Shown in pieces: positions 14,001-25,139 of a stretch of DNA of 64,000 bases (positions are counted from its first letter, which is position 1; every line of letters starts with the position of its first letter). Below the pieces are notes generated by a model. The model ran no database searches. It saw only the letters and a list, made by a program, of their open reading frames with translations, and was not told the DNA's origin. This DNA comes from Dastarcus helophoroides. Lineage: Eukaryota; Arthropoda; Insecta; Coleoptera; Bothrideridae. Location: the NCBI GenBank assembly GCA_028583605.1, contig CM053327.1, forward strand, positions 34,156,126 through 34,220,125, written 5' to 3'. Position numbers and translations under genes: made by a program.

Positions 14001-16639
14001 AAAGCGTTTTTGGTGTACATAAATAAATCCTTATCTTCTGGATCAGTGAGAATACCATGATTGTTGTGGTTTTGAAGTAACGTATAATGTTCAACGTTAC
14101 GTTGTAACTTTAAACTCTCTGCAAATGACGTTATCAATCATAGTTTTCGAATTAAAGTTTGAACTCACTCAAAAGATGAATATCCGAACCTAGGAGTAGC
14201 TGGTAGAATATGTGGAAATTGCGGTCTCCTGCGCCCAGTTCTACTACACGTGACTGTAAATTAAATCGAAATTACTACTAGTAGTGGTTTGAGTTTGATA
14301 TATATTTCCCAAATGGCATTGCTTCTGCTTGTAGAAATGTAACAAAAAGTATTAAGATATTAGCAGACTCTATAATGCACAGACCAATAGGTTTGAACAT
14401 TTATTAGATTCGAAGTTTGGAAACCAAATACCGGTTTCGATCTTGTTAGATCTCGTCAGTTTGGTATATCCAACTCGAATGCTAATAAATGTTCCGACAA
14501 AGTCGGATATACCAAACTGACGAGATCTAACAAGATCAAAACCGGTATTTGGTTTCCAAACTTCGAATCTAATAAATAATGTTCAAACCTATTGGTCTGT
14601 GCATTATAGAATCCTTGTCTTCTGGGAACTCTCCTAGAGAGTAACTGCTTCGCTAGGTGGCAGTGTTTCAACTGTTGGTAGTTCAGCTACCTATGATTCA
14701 CTATACACGCTGGAGGGCTGCATGAATTTGTAGTCTAGGTTGCATTCTTCTTGCATATTAGCCGACGGCAACTCGATAACGGCATCACTGTTAAAAATTC
14801 ACATAGCAATTGAGAGCAGACAACGCCACCACAATTATTGCAACTTAAAATAAATAGTTAGATCAAAACAACTGAGTGTTATAAATCTAGGGACCTAAAC
14901 AATCAAATTGGAATTATACATTAGTAATAAGGATATAGTTTGGGACAACTAATGACATGAAATGAGCATCAAGTAAACGACTTTCAGGAGTATATCAAGC
15001 AATTACTTAGTGTTCAGTCTTGAATTCTAGTTTTCTTTATTTCTGAAAAAGCCACTATGGTAGCGCAATAAAGCTAGAGTTGGCAGAAAAGGTCTTCAAA
15101 ACCAAAAACAAAAAATTCTCAATTTAAGGCAAAAGCAATACACTTTATACATTTTGAAGGAAAAACCTAGAAAAAAAAAACAATTTTATTAAATGGTGCA
15201 GACTCAAAATAAAAACAAATATACAATAGTGTTTTTAAAGACAACATACAAAACCAAAGGAGATTTAAAACATAATACAATAATTCTGGTTGTGAAAACT
15301 TAACAAAAAACATTCATATCATTATGTCATAAAATTACCTTGTCCAAAAAGACTGCACAGCATTGAAAAAACAACAAATTTTTTAGTCTTTTTTCTAAAT
15401 CAATCCCCTCTAGCATACTTACAATGTGTCACGCTACTCCCAATAGGATCGCCTTTAAAATCAAATTCAATATCCAAAAATTTACCCTATAAAACAAAAA
15501 ATAATCAAAGGCCACGTTCATATTCAAAAATATTTTATTTACAAATCTAGATGCGTTGTCGTTCTTCATTGTCTTAGCATTACCAAACGCTTCAAGTAAC
15601 GTATTAGCTTGAACCAGCCGATCTTTATTTAATTTAATATCCGCTGAACTACCAGACACCAAAACAAGAAATTGTAAAACAATTCTAGCAGATTCAGTTT
15701 TCCCAGCTCCGCTTTCTCCTAAAAAAAAATCGTTCCAATTAATTATACAGATTGCTTGTAGTAAGCTTACAAATGCATCAGAATGATTACAATTTTTGTA
15801 AATTATATTAATTTAAATTAATTTATAAGTTTTAGATTTAGTAAGTCTAGATTAAGTAAAACCAGAATTACGTACAAGTAACCTTGTGTACCTCTGTAGA
15901 CAGAGTATTTTCCGGTAAATGAACAAAAATAAATTTAAAAGCTTCACTGAAAAATTTGAGAATACTTCAATTCAGAAAAAAAAGCTTATGACAAAAAAAA
16001 TGTCACCTGTGAGTTCAACAAATAGGTTGTTAGGATTAAACAAGCTGAAGGATGCAATCTGATTTTTTCACTTTAAGATCCTTGTTGTAATCGTTGAAAA
16101 ACACAGCTGCAAACTATAACAAATTTTTTCTGATACAAAAAACGTTTACTGTTGCCAAAATCAACTTCTGGTTAGTTTAAGATCCCAATAGATAAAAAGT
16201 AATTGAATGAAGGTTTTGAAACACATAACAGTAATTTACAAACGTACGACTTGCAATTTACTGGTACAAACAACATACCTGTGACAACAATACATTGGTC
16301 CTCGTTCCTGTCATTTAACCATCTATAAGCCGATGCAGCTATAGCATATCTACAAATTCATTTAATCGTTAAAATCCCTTCAATTGAGTTACCAGCTACC
16401 TACATATGTGGGGGTAACTGAAATGGTCCCCGTTGTTCGTAAGTCTCTGCCAAATCGGCTGAATACAGGGCGAGTTTCTGATAGGGATTGATCGATATCA
16501 AAACGTTCCCAATGTAAGTGTAAATGCTGTCATGTTTAAAACGTTGCTGTAAATTCCTTATGAAAATTTCCTCTGTCAATGGTTCAAGCAATACCGAATC
16601 CCAGGCTCCTATTTCCTCACCCAAAGCCGAGCTAAGCAT
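2003..16639 (-). CDS. Class I unconventional myosin (Myo1A/Myo1B-like)
   Basis: Actin-based motor of the short-tailed class I, which links membranes to actin. Coding exons, in order: 16404-16639, 16279-16349, 15543-15718, 15423-15486, 14169-14253, 13860-14118, 13251-13447, 12992-13200, 12430-12594, 12067-12379, 11634-12014, 3107-3351, 2872-3007, 2668-2820, 2293-2484, 2003-2126. All have GT-AG sites and compatible phases. The head has the P-loop GESGAGKT (residues 103-110), NDNASRF, the relay region [16 protein letters not shown] and the actin-site segment [10 protein letters not shown]. Two IQ motifs follow ([15 protein letters not shown] and an adjoining one), then a TH1 tail with [13 protein letters not shown], all typical of Myo1b. 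About 1005 residues, normal for the class. Oddities: single-base frame breaks at 13957-13960 and 2323-2336, and an expected exon of about 14 nt encoding the YLLEK-type segment between 14254 and 15422 was not found. Drosophila Myo95E is my guess for the ortholog. Confidence 0.93.
2293..2484 (-). pseudogene. Myosin TH1 exon with +1 frame break
   Basis: The exon reads [10 protein letters not shown] to KLFLVVQ in one frame and [10 protein letters not shown] in the next. One extra base in the CAAAATG or CGGGGAA run (plus-strand 2323-2336) explains it. Exon length 192 is one more than the splice phases require. Either a homopolymer sequencing error or a real frameshift; a lone change in a run favours the former. 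Confidence 0.8.
3908..6398 (+). mobile_element. Tigger (pogo-type) DNA transposon
   Basis: A 2491-bp element with terminal inverted repeats CACCAATACCTCGCTTTGCG at the left and its reverse complement at the right, flanked by TA on both sides (3906-3907 and 6399-6400), the target duplication expected for the Tc1/mariner/pogo superfamily. The interior carries one degenerate Tigger/jerky-like transposase. It lies inside the myosin intron, in the opposite orientation to the gene. Confidence 0.93.
4392..6124 (+). pseudogene. Tigger/jerky-like transposase, frameshifted
   Basis: Begins [12 protein letters not shown] with an N-terminal CENP-B-type helix-turn-helix ([20 protein letters not shown]) and a second DNA-binding segment ending in GWFERFK. 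The DDE catalytic part follows in other frames: NVDETG near 4996, LVDNAPDHP near 5330 and QSMDQGVIS near 5428 supply the three acidic residues. The C-terminal ISCYKEI segment near 6000 is typical of Tigger proteins. Frame is lost after about 4958, again near 5395 in a T run, and near 5935 in a run of nine T. Intact, it would be about 570 residues. In this state it is not expected to encode an active enzyme; base errors in the runs are an alternative explanation. Confidence 0.88.
6835..11469. mobile_element. hAT-like element with low-complexity interior
   Basis: The ends are inverted repeats TAGGGATGTCGATT (6835) and AATCGACATCCCTA (11469), flanked by an 8-bp near-duplication, CTACTAGC at 6827-6834 and CTACTAAC at 11470-11477. 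An 8-bp target duplication is the hallmark of the hAT superfamily. No transposase is visible. The end motif recurs internally at 7322. The interior from about 7780 to 11100 is a degenerate AT-rich satellite. A second, truncated copy in opposite orientation forms positions 1-828. Confidence 0.72.
7780..11120. repeat. Degenerate TCGAAATTTCGA-type low-complexity tract
   Basis: About 3.3 kb of irregular repeats of roughly 20 bases built from CTCGAAATTTCGACTTTTTT. Up to about 10300 the plus strand is T-rich; between 10310 and 10620 it switches to the complementary, A-rich form (GTCGAAATTTCGAG). The motif is self-complementary, so the two halves could pair. Open frames here (for example on the minus strand at 9376-9621 and 10397-10612) are by-products of the repeat. 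Confidence 0.8.
12655..12810. repeat. Foldback repeat copy in a myosin intron
   Basis: A compact foldback copy with arms ACAAATCTTG...CTCTAACGCGTTTCGATAGC and the complementary GATAGCTTGGCTATC...TTGGTTTCAGG. It lies in the intron between the exons starting at 12594 and ending at 12992, and it belongs to the same family as the 34-43 kb array. Confidence 0.8.
13860..14118 (-). pseudogene. Myosin head exon with single-base frame break
   Basis: The exon reads [16 protein letters not shown] to DENIVEIF in one frame and [14 protein letters not shown] in the next. Removing one base from the four-A run at 13957-13960 (plus strand) restores the frame and matches the phases of both flanking exons. Probably an assembly base error, otherwise a disabling mutation. 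Confidence 0.8.
14369..14610. repeat. 242-bp palindrome in a myosin intron
   Basis: The left arm starts TCTATAATGCACAGACC and the right arm ends with its reverse complement. Arms of about 107 bases surround a short centre near 14478-14500. It resembles a foldback MITE. I found no target duplication. Confidence 0.85.
14625..14757 (+). repeat. Dispersed short repeat, copy 1
   Basis: Contains CGCTAGGTGGCAGTGTTTCA, CAGCTACCTATGA and TAGGTTGCATTC. Related copies lie at 25011-25135 (minus), 54012-54122 and about 62165-62238. SINE- or MITE-like, class unknown. Confidence 0.7.
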
Positions 16640-16976
16640 CGCACAAATTTGGAAATAGTTGGCGCCAATAAGACATTTAATTTACATTATTTGAAAGTGG
16701 TTTTAGATAGTAATTATTATTTGTTTTGAAGGTAGCATTACTGATATCTTAAATTTAAATAATTATCATAATTTTCTCAATTCATCCAGTAATTAAGTTA
16801 ATATTTATCCAATAATAATAAACAACTTTTGACAAGTCAAATATAACCTGAATAATCAGAACATAGAGAAATGTCTTTTCTTTTTGACGCGTTCTGTGGT
16901 CTTTGACAGTTTCTAAACCACATAACAATTTAGGCATATTTTCATTTATCCGTCAAGTGGTACGTCATTATGCGCT

Positions 16977-17270
16977 TAGGATTGCCAAATTTACCGTATT
17001 TTCCGGGTTCTCTCGCATTTTAGTTAAAGAATACCCCTCCCGTTCTCTTATATTTGGGAGGAAATTTCTTGTATTTTGAAAAAAAAATTGAAGATTTTTT
17101 TTGATTATCAGATGTTCTAAAGCACATAATTCCACTTTTACTAATATCGCGCGTTAAATAAATAATAATTGACAAAAGATTTTCAATGATTGAATTCTTC
17201 GAAGGACGGTTAGAAATGTCGATTTTCATTGACGCAAAGAGAAAGTCGAAGCGGAAGGAGGCTATCCTAC
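16977..17270. repeat. MITE-like repeat, copy 1 of 2
   Basis: Begins TAGGATTGCCAAATTTACCG and ends GGCTATCCTACC, that is, with inverted ends around GGATTGCCA. A second copy with the same order of motifs (GTATTTTACGGGTT, GAGAGGAAA, a TCAAATGTT segment, GGCAATCCTACC) lies at 48531-48815. About 290 bp, non-coding. Confidence 0.65.
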
Positions 17271-17379
17271 CTTCTAATCACTAAACGCGCAAGTTTTCAT
17301 ATGTAAACATAAAAAGGAGTGCAATTTCCTTCTTCTAGTAGCCAAGAAAGCACTAATTGTTAGTGGTTTGTGTAGAGAT

Positions 17380-17712
17380 AATTTTAATATCGATATAAAT
17401 ATTGATGGCAGGCAAATATCGATAGTATCGAACATTTTTTTATCGATAGTCAATATTTTGAAAATTAAGAAGAAAGTTTGTAAACGGGACTCCACTCTTA
17501 GAGATTTTTACGTATTTCGGGCATATTATTTTTGGTGACAAAAAAAACGTCCTCGATCTCTATATTTCTAGCCATCATTGACGACAATTGGACGATTGGT
17601 ATTGACTATCAGCGAATAGAGATAATATCATATCGACGATGTTATAATATCGATATTTTTCCTTCGATATTATCGATGTCGGTCAGCCGATATATCGTTG
17701 CATCCCTAGGTT
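17380..17712. repeat. TATCGAT-rich repeat ending in CATCCCTAG
   Basis: AT-rich, with repeated ATATCGATAT-like motifs on both sides of a centre near 17500 and a CATCCCTAGG end at about 17703. This is reminiscent of the hAT-like termini elsewhere in the window. The left boundary is unclear. Confidence 0.4.
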
Positions 17713-17796
17713 TGTTCAAGAAAGATTTAATAATGCGGCGTAAGCTCCAAATTATTGACGCACGGAAATACGTTCATGTTATTTATAATAGCATGT

Positions 17797-18787
17797 GTAC
17801 AAAAATTTTTCCAATCTAGTGTACTGCTGTCATTTTTTGTCATGTTTACGTATGTTCCTCACTTGATTCATATTTTAAATAGAAAGGTGGACAAACATAA
17901 CCATAAACATTTTTTTTATTGATTTGATGTTACAATGGAAGAAAAACCTTTTATTGTTGAATCCTGCTTTCAAAAAGCCCAAAAAAGCAATAACCAGAGA
18001 CTAAATAGACTGAACCTAACACGGTAAGCAGTGAAGCCAGTTGAAAGCTTGGCGAAAGCGTAGCTCCATCTAGCCCGCAATGCCCTCTTATTATTTGACA
18101 GACCTTTGCGAAGATAACATCGGTTTTTTTAAAAGAAAATGGGCTGTAAATATGGGGAAGTGTATTGTGGATCATTGTTGAAACCTCAGTGAACACATTA
18201 GTGAAGGAAAATCAAGAGTTTCATTCTTTGGGTAGGTAAAAATAAAATATATAAATATTCAATTATCGGCGTGCGCGCGCCGCCATTTCACTGCAATCAT
18301 GACGTGTTTACAGCACCGGCTTAACAATATTGTACACAGGCGTCGCGTATTGAAAGAAAATTATTTTACTATTAAACCAAGATGTCTTTGAAAATAGTTC
18401 TCCTGAACTTTTACCAAAAAGCACTTATAAAAATTATCCTATTGGTCCAAAAGTCCCTAATTCTAAAGTTTCATCTAAATCGTTAGAACCGTTACGCGGC
18501 AAGTTTCGTATTTATAAATTTTACTTAATCCGACCATATCAAAGAGTAGTGGAATGCACCTCCCCACTTCTCCGGATTTTAGCTTCAACTGTACGCATGA
18601 GACAACATTGAAACGTTCAGTCTATTTAGTCTCTGGCAATAACGAATAGACCTGTTCTATTCCTGATGGTGCGCAGAATTTTTATGTCAAGGTTAAATGT
18701 CAATTTGGTGAGTACGAAACTAGTAAAGAACATACGTGAACATGTCAAAAAATGACACCAGCATACTAGATTAGAAAATTTTTGTAT
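17797..18787. mobile_element. Foldback or MITE-like element with about 70-bp inverted ends
   Basis: The left end (17797-17870: CAATCTAGTGTACTGC, CATTTTTTGTCATG, ACGTATGTTC) is repeated inverted at 18715-18787. A second inverted pair, AGAGACTAAATAGACTGAAC at 17997 and its complement at about 18617, lies inside. The 81-codon open frame at 17951-18196 (minus) shows no family I know. No clear target duplication. Confidence 0.65.
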
Positions 18788-18795
18788 ACTTGATA

Positions 18796-19118
18796 CATAT
18801 ATGTAATACTTCTATATAGCGTGTAGTGTATAATCGGAACTGCAAAATGCTTTGTCAAAAAGGTGAGATGAAAGTATATGTCGTACTCTTTGGAGGACAA
18901 GCATTCATTCCTTTATAACGGAACAGAGGACAAGATTGTCGGGAACACTAATAAATGAATAACAACAATGACGACTGCCAAGAAGAGGGATATTTGAAAT
19001 AAACTTTGGGATTGGTTAATATATTCTGTCCTTGAAAAAGACAAACATATATATCCATCGCTCCTTTTTGACACAAACAAAGGGACAAAACATGCCATAT
19101 AGAAGTATTACATATATG
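18796..19118. mobile_element. hAT-type MITE, copy 1 of 2 (8-bp TSD ACTTGATA)
   Basis: A 323-bp element with inverted ends CATATATGTAATACTTCTAT and its complement, flanked by perfect 8-bp duplications ACTTGATA at 18788-18795 and 19119-19126. Non-coding. The second copy is at 62250-62551. Confidence 0.88.
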
Positions 19119-19295
19119 ACTTGATACATATGAACTATCCAACCATGCCTCAAAATTCTATGATTTATTTTAACTCTTTAACTTTAACCTAGTTGACTTT
19201 GACAGTTATCATTTCTTTGCAATTTGGACTTTAAAAGTGCCCCACAAATTTCCTTATTTGCTTTGTTCCTGCGAGGACGAAAGTATTCTCATAAA

Positions 19296-20409
19296 ATGCC
19301 CAAATTAATAAAAGATACAAGCTCATTTAAACAAATTATAGCGTAAGTAGACTACTCATTTTCCTAACGGAATCGCACACACCAAATTTCTAGATCGCCG
19401 GAACTATCCGTTGTTCATTTTGCGGCCGATTGGGCCGAACAATGCGCCCAAGTTGATACTATATTAGATGCACTGACTAAGCAACCGGTGTATTCTACAG
19501 CGGTTTTCGCCTCCTGCCCAGCGGAGGAATTATCCGAAATTTCTTTAAAATACAAAATAGAAGCTGTTCCCACCATTCTCTTTTTCCGGGCGAGTAAACT
19601 GATCGATAGAGTCGATGGTGCTGATGCAGCTAAGATCGCTGAGAAGGTTAAAAAGAATTTCGGAACAAACGAGCCAACCGAAATCGAGGTTGTCACACCT
19701 CTTGAGCAAAGACTGAAAGAGCTGGTAAACAAATCTAAAGTTATGTTGTTTATGAAAGGAGATCGCGTTGCTCCAAGATGTGGATTTAGTAAACAAATAG
19801 TTCAAATATTAAATGACACAGGGTAAGTGGTATTTGTGGACACACAATTTTCGTGAGAGAATCGTTATATAATTTTTACTTTGATTAATATTGACCGAAT
19901 TAAGTGGGCAATTTTTCTTGTCATATTCTTTTATGGTTTCTATTTTATTATCGTGTTTGGTAATTCTGCGAGTAGCAGGCTACTTTAAAAAATGGTCGAG
20001 TAGACGGAGACATAAATGTTTTGTCATTAACTGTAAATGTAGCAGACTACTTGCTTAGAAAAACATCTACGTTTTTACTACATAATGCTGATTGAACAAA
20101 TAAATTATGTAAGTTTGTTAGACACAAATTGTGGTGGTCAATTACTGGCGCATATACCCCAAGTTATTAACTCAATGTTGTGTGAACTATTCATTTAATT
20201 TTCCTATGATTGCAATATTATTTAATTTCAGGGTCAGTTACGAAACCTTTGACATCTTATCTGATGAAGATGTACGTCAAGGACTGAAGACGTTTTCCAA
20301 TTGGCCAACTTATCCCCAATTGTATGTAAATGGAGAACTCATCGGCGGGCTTGACATAGTAAAAGAAATGCTGGCATCTGGAGAATTTCTTTCAGCCTTA
20401 AATCCATAG
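19296..20409 (+). CDS. GLRX3: Glutaredoxin-3 (monothiol, PICOT-type)
   Basis: Cytosolic monothiol glutaredoxin that binds [2Fe-2S] clusters through its CGFS cysteine and glutathione, and takes part in iron-sulfur delivery (family knowledge). Three exons: 19296-19342, 19394-19822 and 20232-20409, in phase, giving 217 residues. The thioredoxin-like domain (about 1-110) has WAEQC at 29-33 in place of a CxxC site and the cis-proline VPT at 74-76. The glutaredoxin domain (about 117-217) has CGFS at 145-148 and the glutathione-binding [14 protein letters not shown]. One Grx domain instead of the two of vertebrates is usual for insects. The start is the ATG of [11 protein letters not shown]. Intact. 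Confidence 0.96.
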
Positions 20410-20443
20410 GCAAATATTTAATTGTAACTTTTGTAATTTATAA

Positions 20444-20449
20444 AATAAA
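20444..20449 (+). promoter_or_regulatory. Poly(A) signal AATAAA of glutaredoxin-3
   Basis: AATAAA lies 35 bases after the stop codon, which suggests a very short 3' UTR. Confidence 0.6.
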
Positions 20450-21560
20450 GTAAAATATAAGCTGTAGGCACTACAGTATGCCAAAATAATTTTGTAATTG
20501 ATCGTATTTGTTAACCCTGTTTCAATTTAAGTTAAATAAATTAGTGTTGTCAAGATGTGCCTTCTAACATTTAAGTTACTGCGAAAAAGAGGCATAGCGC
20601 CTAACTCGTAATGAGGTATCAGTTATACTTTTTTCAATTTTTGAGGTTTTTGGAACTCTTTCGTAGTATCAAGAGGGAAAAAAATGTAATAGAATTAAGA
20701 AAACAATCGTACTCTAATGATATAATTAAATAAAATATTTTAGCAAGATTAAACTTGAAACTTTGAATTTTTGTTTAATAAAGCAGGTTTTTTCAAAAGT
20801 TCAACGCAGGGACTAATTTCTCTTGAAACGACCATACACACTCGATGGCCACTGCTTTATTTTGGAGCCAGAAAGTACTTTCATCTTGTCAGCTGCTCTC
20901 TCTATAAAACTTAAATTAGGTCAATACTTTGCTACTGTTTTCAGTCCCAACTTATAATTTTAAACTCGTTATTTGTTAATAAAATAAATTGACCTTTAAA
21001 ATTAAAACTTTCTTTTTTTTTTCAATTGTAAATTTTGACTTTAAAGTCAAAAGTTGTAATTTAAATTTAAAAGTTTGAGACAAATATCAACATTTCCATC
21101 TTGTATTTTGGAAAGCCTTAGGTTTTTCTTCAAATATTAACTTTAAATGTACGACTTTATTACCAAATTTTGCCAGCAGCATTAAAATTTCCAAATTAAA
21201 GATAAAATGATGAGATTTCGATATCAAAGCTAATTAAGAAATTTGATAAAAGCTTTAAATTTATTAATTTTGACTTTTTCATCAAAATTTTGATTTTCAG
21301 TGTTTTAGGCGTATTTGAATGTAGAAGTCTTGACAAAATGGTCGAAATTTGGAAGAAAAAATTGAAAATGAAGAGATGAAGCCGATTTTGTTTTAAATAT
21401 ATAAAATTCCCAATTTAGACTGAAATATTGAGGAAAAAATTAAAATCTCTAGAGAATATCAACATTTATGGAAAAATATTGCAGATACTAGCTTCAATTT
21501 GCTCAAAAAATTGAATTTTAGTGATTATGATCGAAATTTTAAATTTAAAATTGAGTTTTT
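20450..21560. other. AT-rich intergenic sequence
   Basis: No gene, RNA or clear element was recognised. Parts (21000-21550) resemble the degenerate AAATTT-rich sequence seen elsewhere in the window. Confidence 0.5.
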
Positions 21561-22990
21561 TTGAGTTCAATCCACTCGCAAAGGGCAACCCCGTTATTAC
21601 TTCAGAGCACCGGGAGTAGGATGCGGAAACAAGGATAGATGGCGATGAGCCTCCTTAAACAAGGATAGGTTGAATTTTTGGAAAAAATTCCATTTAGTAA
21701 TCAATTTCATATGTTGGAAATTCTACAGAAAATAGAGTCTCACTAGACAGAAGTCCTCACTGTGGCAAGCTGGATCAAATAGGAATTTGCTGTCTCTGAC
21801 TGTCTTGTATGCCTTAAAAATCTTACCCTTGGAGCGATCAGTCCTATTATTTCCTTCGAGCATTTCCCACGAAAATACTTTTAGAAAAACGATAAATCAC
21901 CAACCATCCGCCTGTCATCTAGTGCTTCGAGAGAATCGATCCAACTCTTGTCATCAATTAGGCGAATCGCTCTTTGATTTGAATCCAAAAGAGCCACAGT
22001 CTGCTTTGGGGCTGAACTCCAAACATGAGAACAGTATTCTATAGCTGACGCAACTTGAGCTTTATATAGAGTGAGTAGCTGATGAAATGTGAAGTACTTT
22101 TTAGCTCTAAAAAGAAAGCCTAGCTTCTGAGAAGCGGACTTGACAATGGGGCGCACATGATCGTCCCAAGAGAAGTTGGTGCATGCATTTACTCCTAGGA
22201 TGGACAGATTAAATTCCGTTGGGAAGATTTTACCGCCTACAAGTGTAATTGTTGCCTTATCCCTTGATGTTTTCTTAGAGAAAACCTGAGCTTTTCAGGC
22301 TTTGTAGTCGACCAGATTTTTCTTGCCCCCATTCTAGAACGGTTTCAAGATCCCAGTTAATCATCTGTATGTATTGTTCCATTAATCGATCTGAAGCAGT
22401 GACGGATAATGGTTTGTCGGAGAAAAAATATGACCTCAGACTACTATCATCTGCGTAGCTGTATATCGGATTGGAAGTTGAAGCTAAGAGATCGTTTATG
22501 TGTAACACAAACAGAGTAGGACACAGGGCAGACACCTGAGGCACCCCTGCATAATCGCCAATGTCTCGGATGACATGCCATCAACGACGACCTGAATAAG
22601 ATCTGCCAGCGAGAAAACTGGATATCAAATGACAGAATCCAGGAGGAAGACCTTAAGATGTTAATTTAGCGAGAAGAGATCGGTACCAGACTCTGTCGAA
22701 GGTCTTTAAGATTCTAGCCTCATCGTGTTTTTCCATAGCTGGAGTTACGGATATGAGTAACATATGCCAGTAGATTGCCAGTTGAACGTTGTTGTCTGAA
22801 ACCGTATTGCCTATCTGAGAGGATTTTATTCTTCTCCAGTTATTTGAGAAGTTCGACGTTGATAACCTTTTCCATCACTTTAGATATAACGGGTAAAAGA
22901 GATACAGGGCAATAGTTATTATTTAGATCCCGTTTTTCCTTCTTAGGGGCAATAGATTTCCAGAAATCAGGGAATACACTGTGGTGAGTC
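21561..22990 (-). pseudogene. 3' half of a decayed non-LTR retrotransposon (LINE)
   Basis: On the minus strand the fragment LFVLHINDLLAS is followed by SYADD (near 22446-22460), the reverse-transcriptase catalytic box. A C-terminal segment follows (KLGFLFRAKKYFTFHQLLTL, AIEYCSHVW) that is typical of jockey/CR1-type LINE proteins. The reading frame is broken repeatedly. Its 3' end (TCCACTCGCAAAG near 21565, plus-strand reading) is shared with the fragment at 53245-53640, so both belong to one family. Confidence 0.8.
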
Positions 22991-23079
22991 GAGTTCTAAC
23001 AAACTGTTCTATTTCCTCGTTTGTTTTATTTAATTTTGTTTTTTCAATTTTTCTTGAAATTATTAAATCTAGAAATACT

Positions 23080-24940
23080 GTATTACAAAAATTCTTTGTA
23101 ACATAACGTTTTGCGTAAGAAACAGATTTCTAAGCAGTTCACAAATTAGATAAGTGTTATTTGTTAGGCCTGGTTTGTTTCAAGTTTAATTACCTAAACT
23201 GGAGAAAAGGCACAAATATCGGTTTCAAAAGAATATCTAAGTCCAATATCGTAAATTGGGGCAGTAAAAGAGCTGGTAAGTGTCAATAACGGAGACCGTA
23301 CCAAATCTCTCGGCAAGACCATGTGGTGGTAGACTGGAAGAATTGGACGTTCAAAAAACGCCCTTGCAAACACGTGCAATTATAAGTTATTTAAATTTCA
23401 ATTATTGAAGTAAAACTTGTAAGATAAGGGGATGCCATAATTCAAAAGGGGTTTGCAGTTTGATTTGCATTTTAAGAATCCTTTTCAAAATGTATTTAAG
23501 GGTTAATTTCGATTAAAAATATTTAAATTAGTAGAAATTCTGCATTCCCATGCCCTCTAGCGGATGCAGAGGATATCTTTCGGTCCCTAGAAATTAAGGG
23601 TAGGGGGCGTGAACATAAAACACCATAAACCAGTGCCTGATATTCGTAATACCAAAACTCGCCCGGCTTTGAGCCTTCATTTTGTGACGTCAGCAACAGA
23701 GTGGAATTCAAAATTGTCCACTGCTTGGGATAGGGAACTTGGTTTGTAATGCAAATAAATTCTAAAATAAAATATAATGAAATTTTTTATTTTATAAATT
23801 GCACATATAAAAATATAGTGGAAGAAGGTAAACAAATAAATGTTCATGAAAAATATACAATAACTTAAATTTGATGCTGTAGTAAACGAGTTAACACGTT
23901 CTTCAAGTTTGTTTACATAAATATATTATGTACAATATAATATATTATGTAACTAGCTGTCTATCTAGTATTCGTGGCAAGGAGGTTTTAAAATCTGTGA
24001 TTTTACAGAAATCTCAGATATTGTGATGATTGAGAAAATAATAAATCAAACGAATTATGGAAGTTTGGATAAATAAATTTATAGGACGGAGTTTCTCAAA
24101 CTTGTATTTTTCCAAGAAACAATTTGTAACTTTTGTAATTGTTTATTTCGTAGGGGCATCTAATTATATTATTAAATAAAATATTTGTTTCTAATTACGA
24201 AATTTTAACTTTTCTGTGAAATTTTCGAGTTGTGCACAAAATATCTAGTTTTCCTCAAAATGTATAAAAAACATTGTTTTAAAAATTAAAAAAATCGGTT
24301 TAGTTATCATTTATAACTCTTGCAATTATTTATTTCGTAGGAATCCCTAATTAAAAAAATATTTTTTTATAATGTTAAAATTTCAATATTTCTTTCAAAT
24401 TTTTCGATTTATGGTATATACAAAAAATATTAAGTTACCCACAAAATTTGGAAAAAAATTAATTAAAAAAAAATCAGCATATCATTTCGATATTTATCTC
24501 AGGTTTTTGGTTTATACACAACATTTTTCGAATTTTCGAAAAAACAAAATGATTATTTTATCATTGCTTTATTATCTTCCAAGAAAGATGGTAGATCTTG
24601 CGGTTTTTTTCTTGAAAATTTTGACTTCACTTTTTTTGATTGTTTTTCTAAACAGTTCTTCTTTAAACCACAAAATATTAAACATTGAAAGTGTGAACTC
24701 CAATTTTAGTAAAGAAAATTTTGAAATAATAACTTTCTGGCCAACTGATAAAGAAAACAAAACATATTTTGCAGCAATTAGTGTTAATTAAAACGCAAAC
24801 TTTTGTTTTACTTTTTGAAATGAAATTCGAATATTGATTCATCACTAAGATTAGGATTTTATGTAAAAAACATATTGTTTATTATTAAGAATATCATTTT
24901 CTTTTTAGATAAATTATAATAAAATTACGCATATGGGGTT
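23080..24940. other. AT-rich region without a recognised gene
   Basis: AT-rich sequence with no family match I can see. The open frame at 24372-24791 (plus, 139 codons) is Lys/Phe/Leu/Ile-rich as expected from base composition, so I do not call it a gene. Confidence 0.5.
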
Positions 24941-25010
24941 ATGAAAAAATCGCATAAAATGCATAGTTTTTAAAATTTTCCCATTTAAAATATATTTTAG
25001 CATAAAACAC

Positions 25011-25135
25011 ATATGCAAGTAAAATGCAACCTAAACTACAAATACATGCGCCCTCCAGGCGTGTGTAATGGATCAAAGGTAGCTGCCAACTATCAACAGT
25101 TGAAACACTGCCACCTAGCGAAGCGGTTGCCCTAG
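25011..25135 (-). repeat. Dispersed short repeat, copy 2
   Basis: In minus orientation it reads CGCTTCGCTAGGTGGCAGTG, then CAGCTACCTTTGATCC and TTTAGGTTGCATTTTACTTG, matching the copy at 14625-14757 along its whole length with scattered changes. Confidence 0.7.
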
Positions 25136-25139
25136 TTGC

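Larger units (their letters stand above)
14254..15422 (-). other. Myosin intron region expected to hold a 14-nt exon
   Basis: The exon ending at 15423 leaves one base of a codon and the exon starting at 14253 begins in phase 0, so 14 nt (or 14 plus a multiple of 3) are missing. In other class I myosins this position encodes a YLLEKS-like segment. I found no convincing short exon with splice sites. The region holds a 242-bp palindrome (14369-14610) and a dispersed repeat (14625-14757). Confidence 0.6.
16640..19295. other. Intergenic region between myosin and glutaredoxin-3
   Basis: The two genes start head to head about 2.66 kb apart. The space is largely occupied by MITE-like repeats (16977-17270, 17380-17712, 17797-18787 and 18796-19118). 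No further gene was recognised, and no promoter element can be assigned with confidence. Confidence 0.6.

Noticed and set aside
24372..24791. 139-codon open frame on the plus strand
   Set aside because: Composition (Lys, Phe, Leu, Ile, Asn) follows the AT-rich bases. No splice sites, motif or family resemblance.
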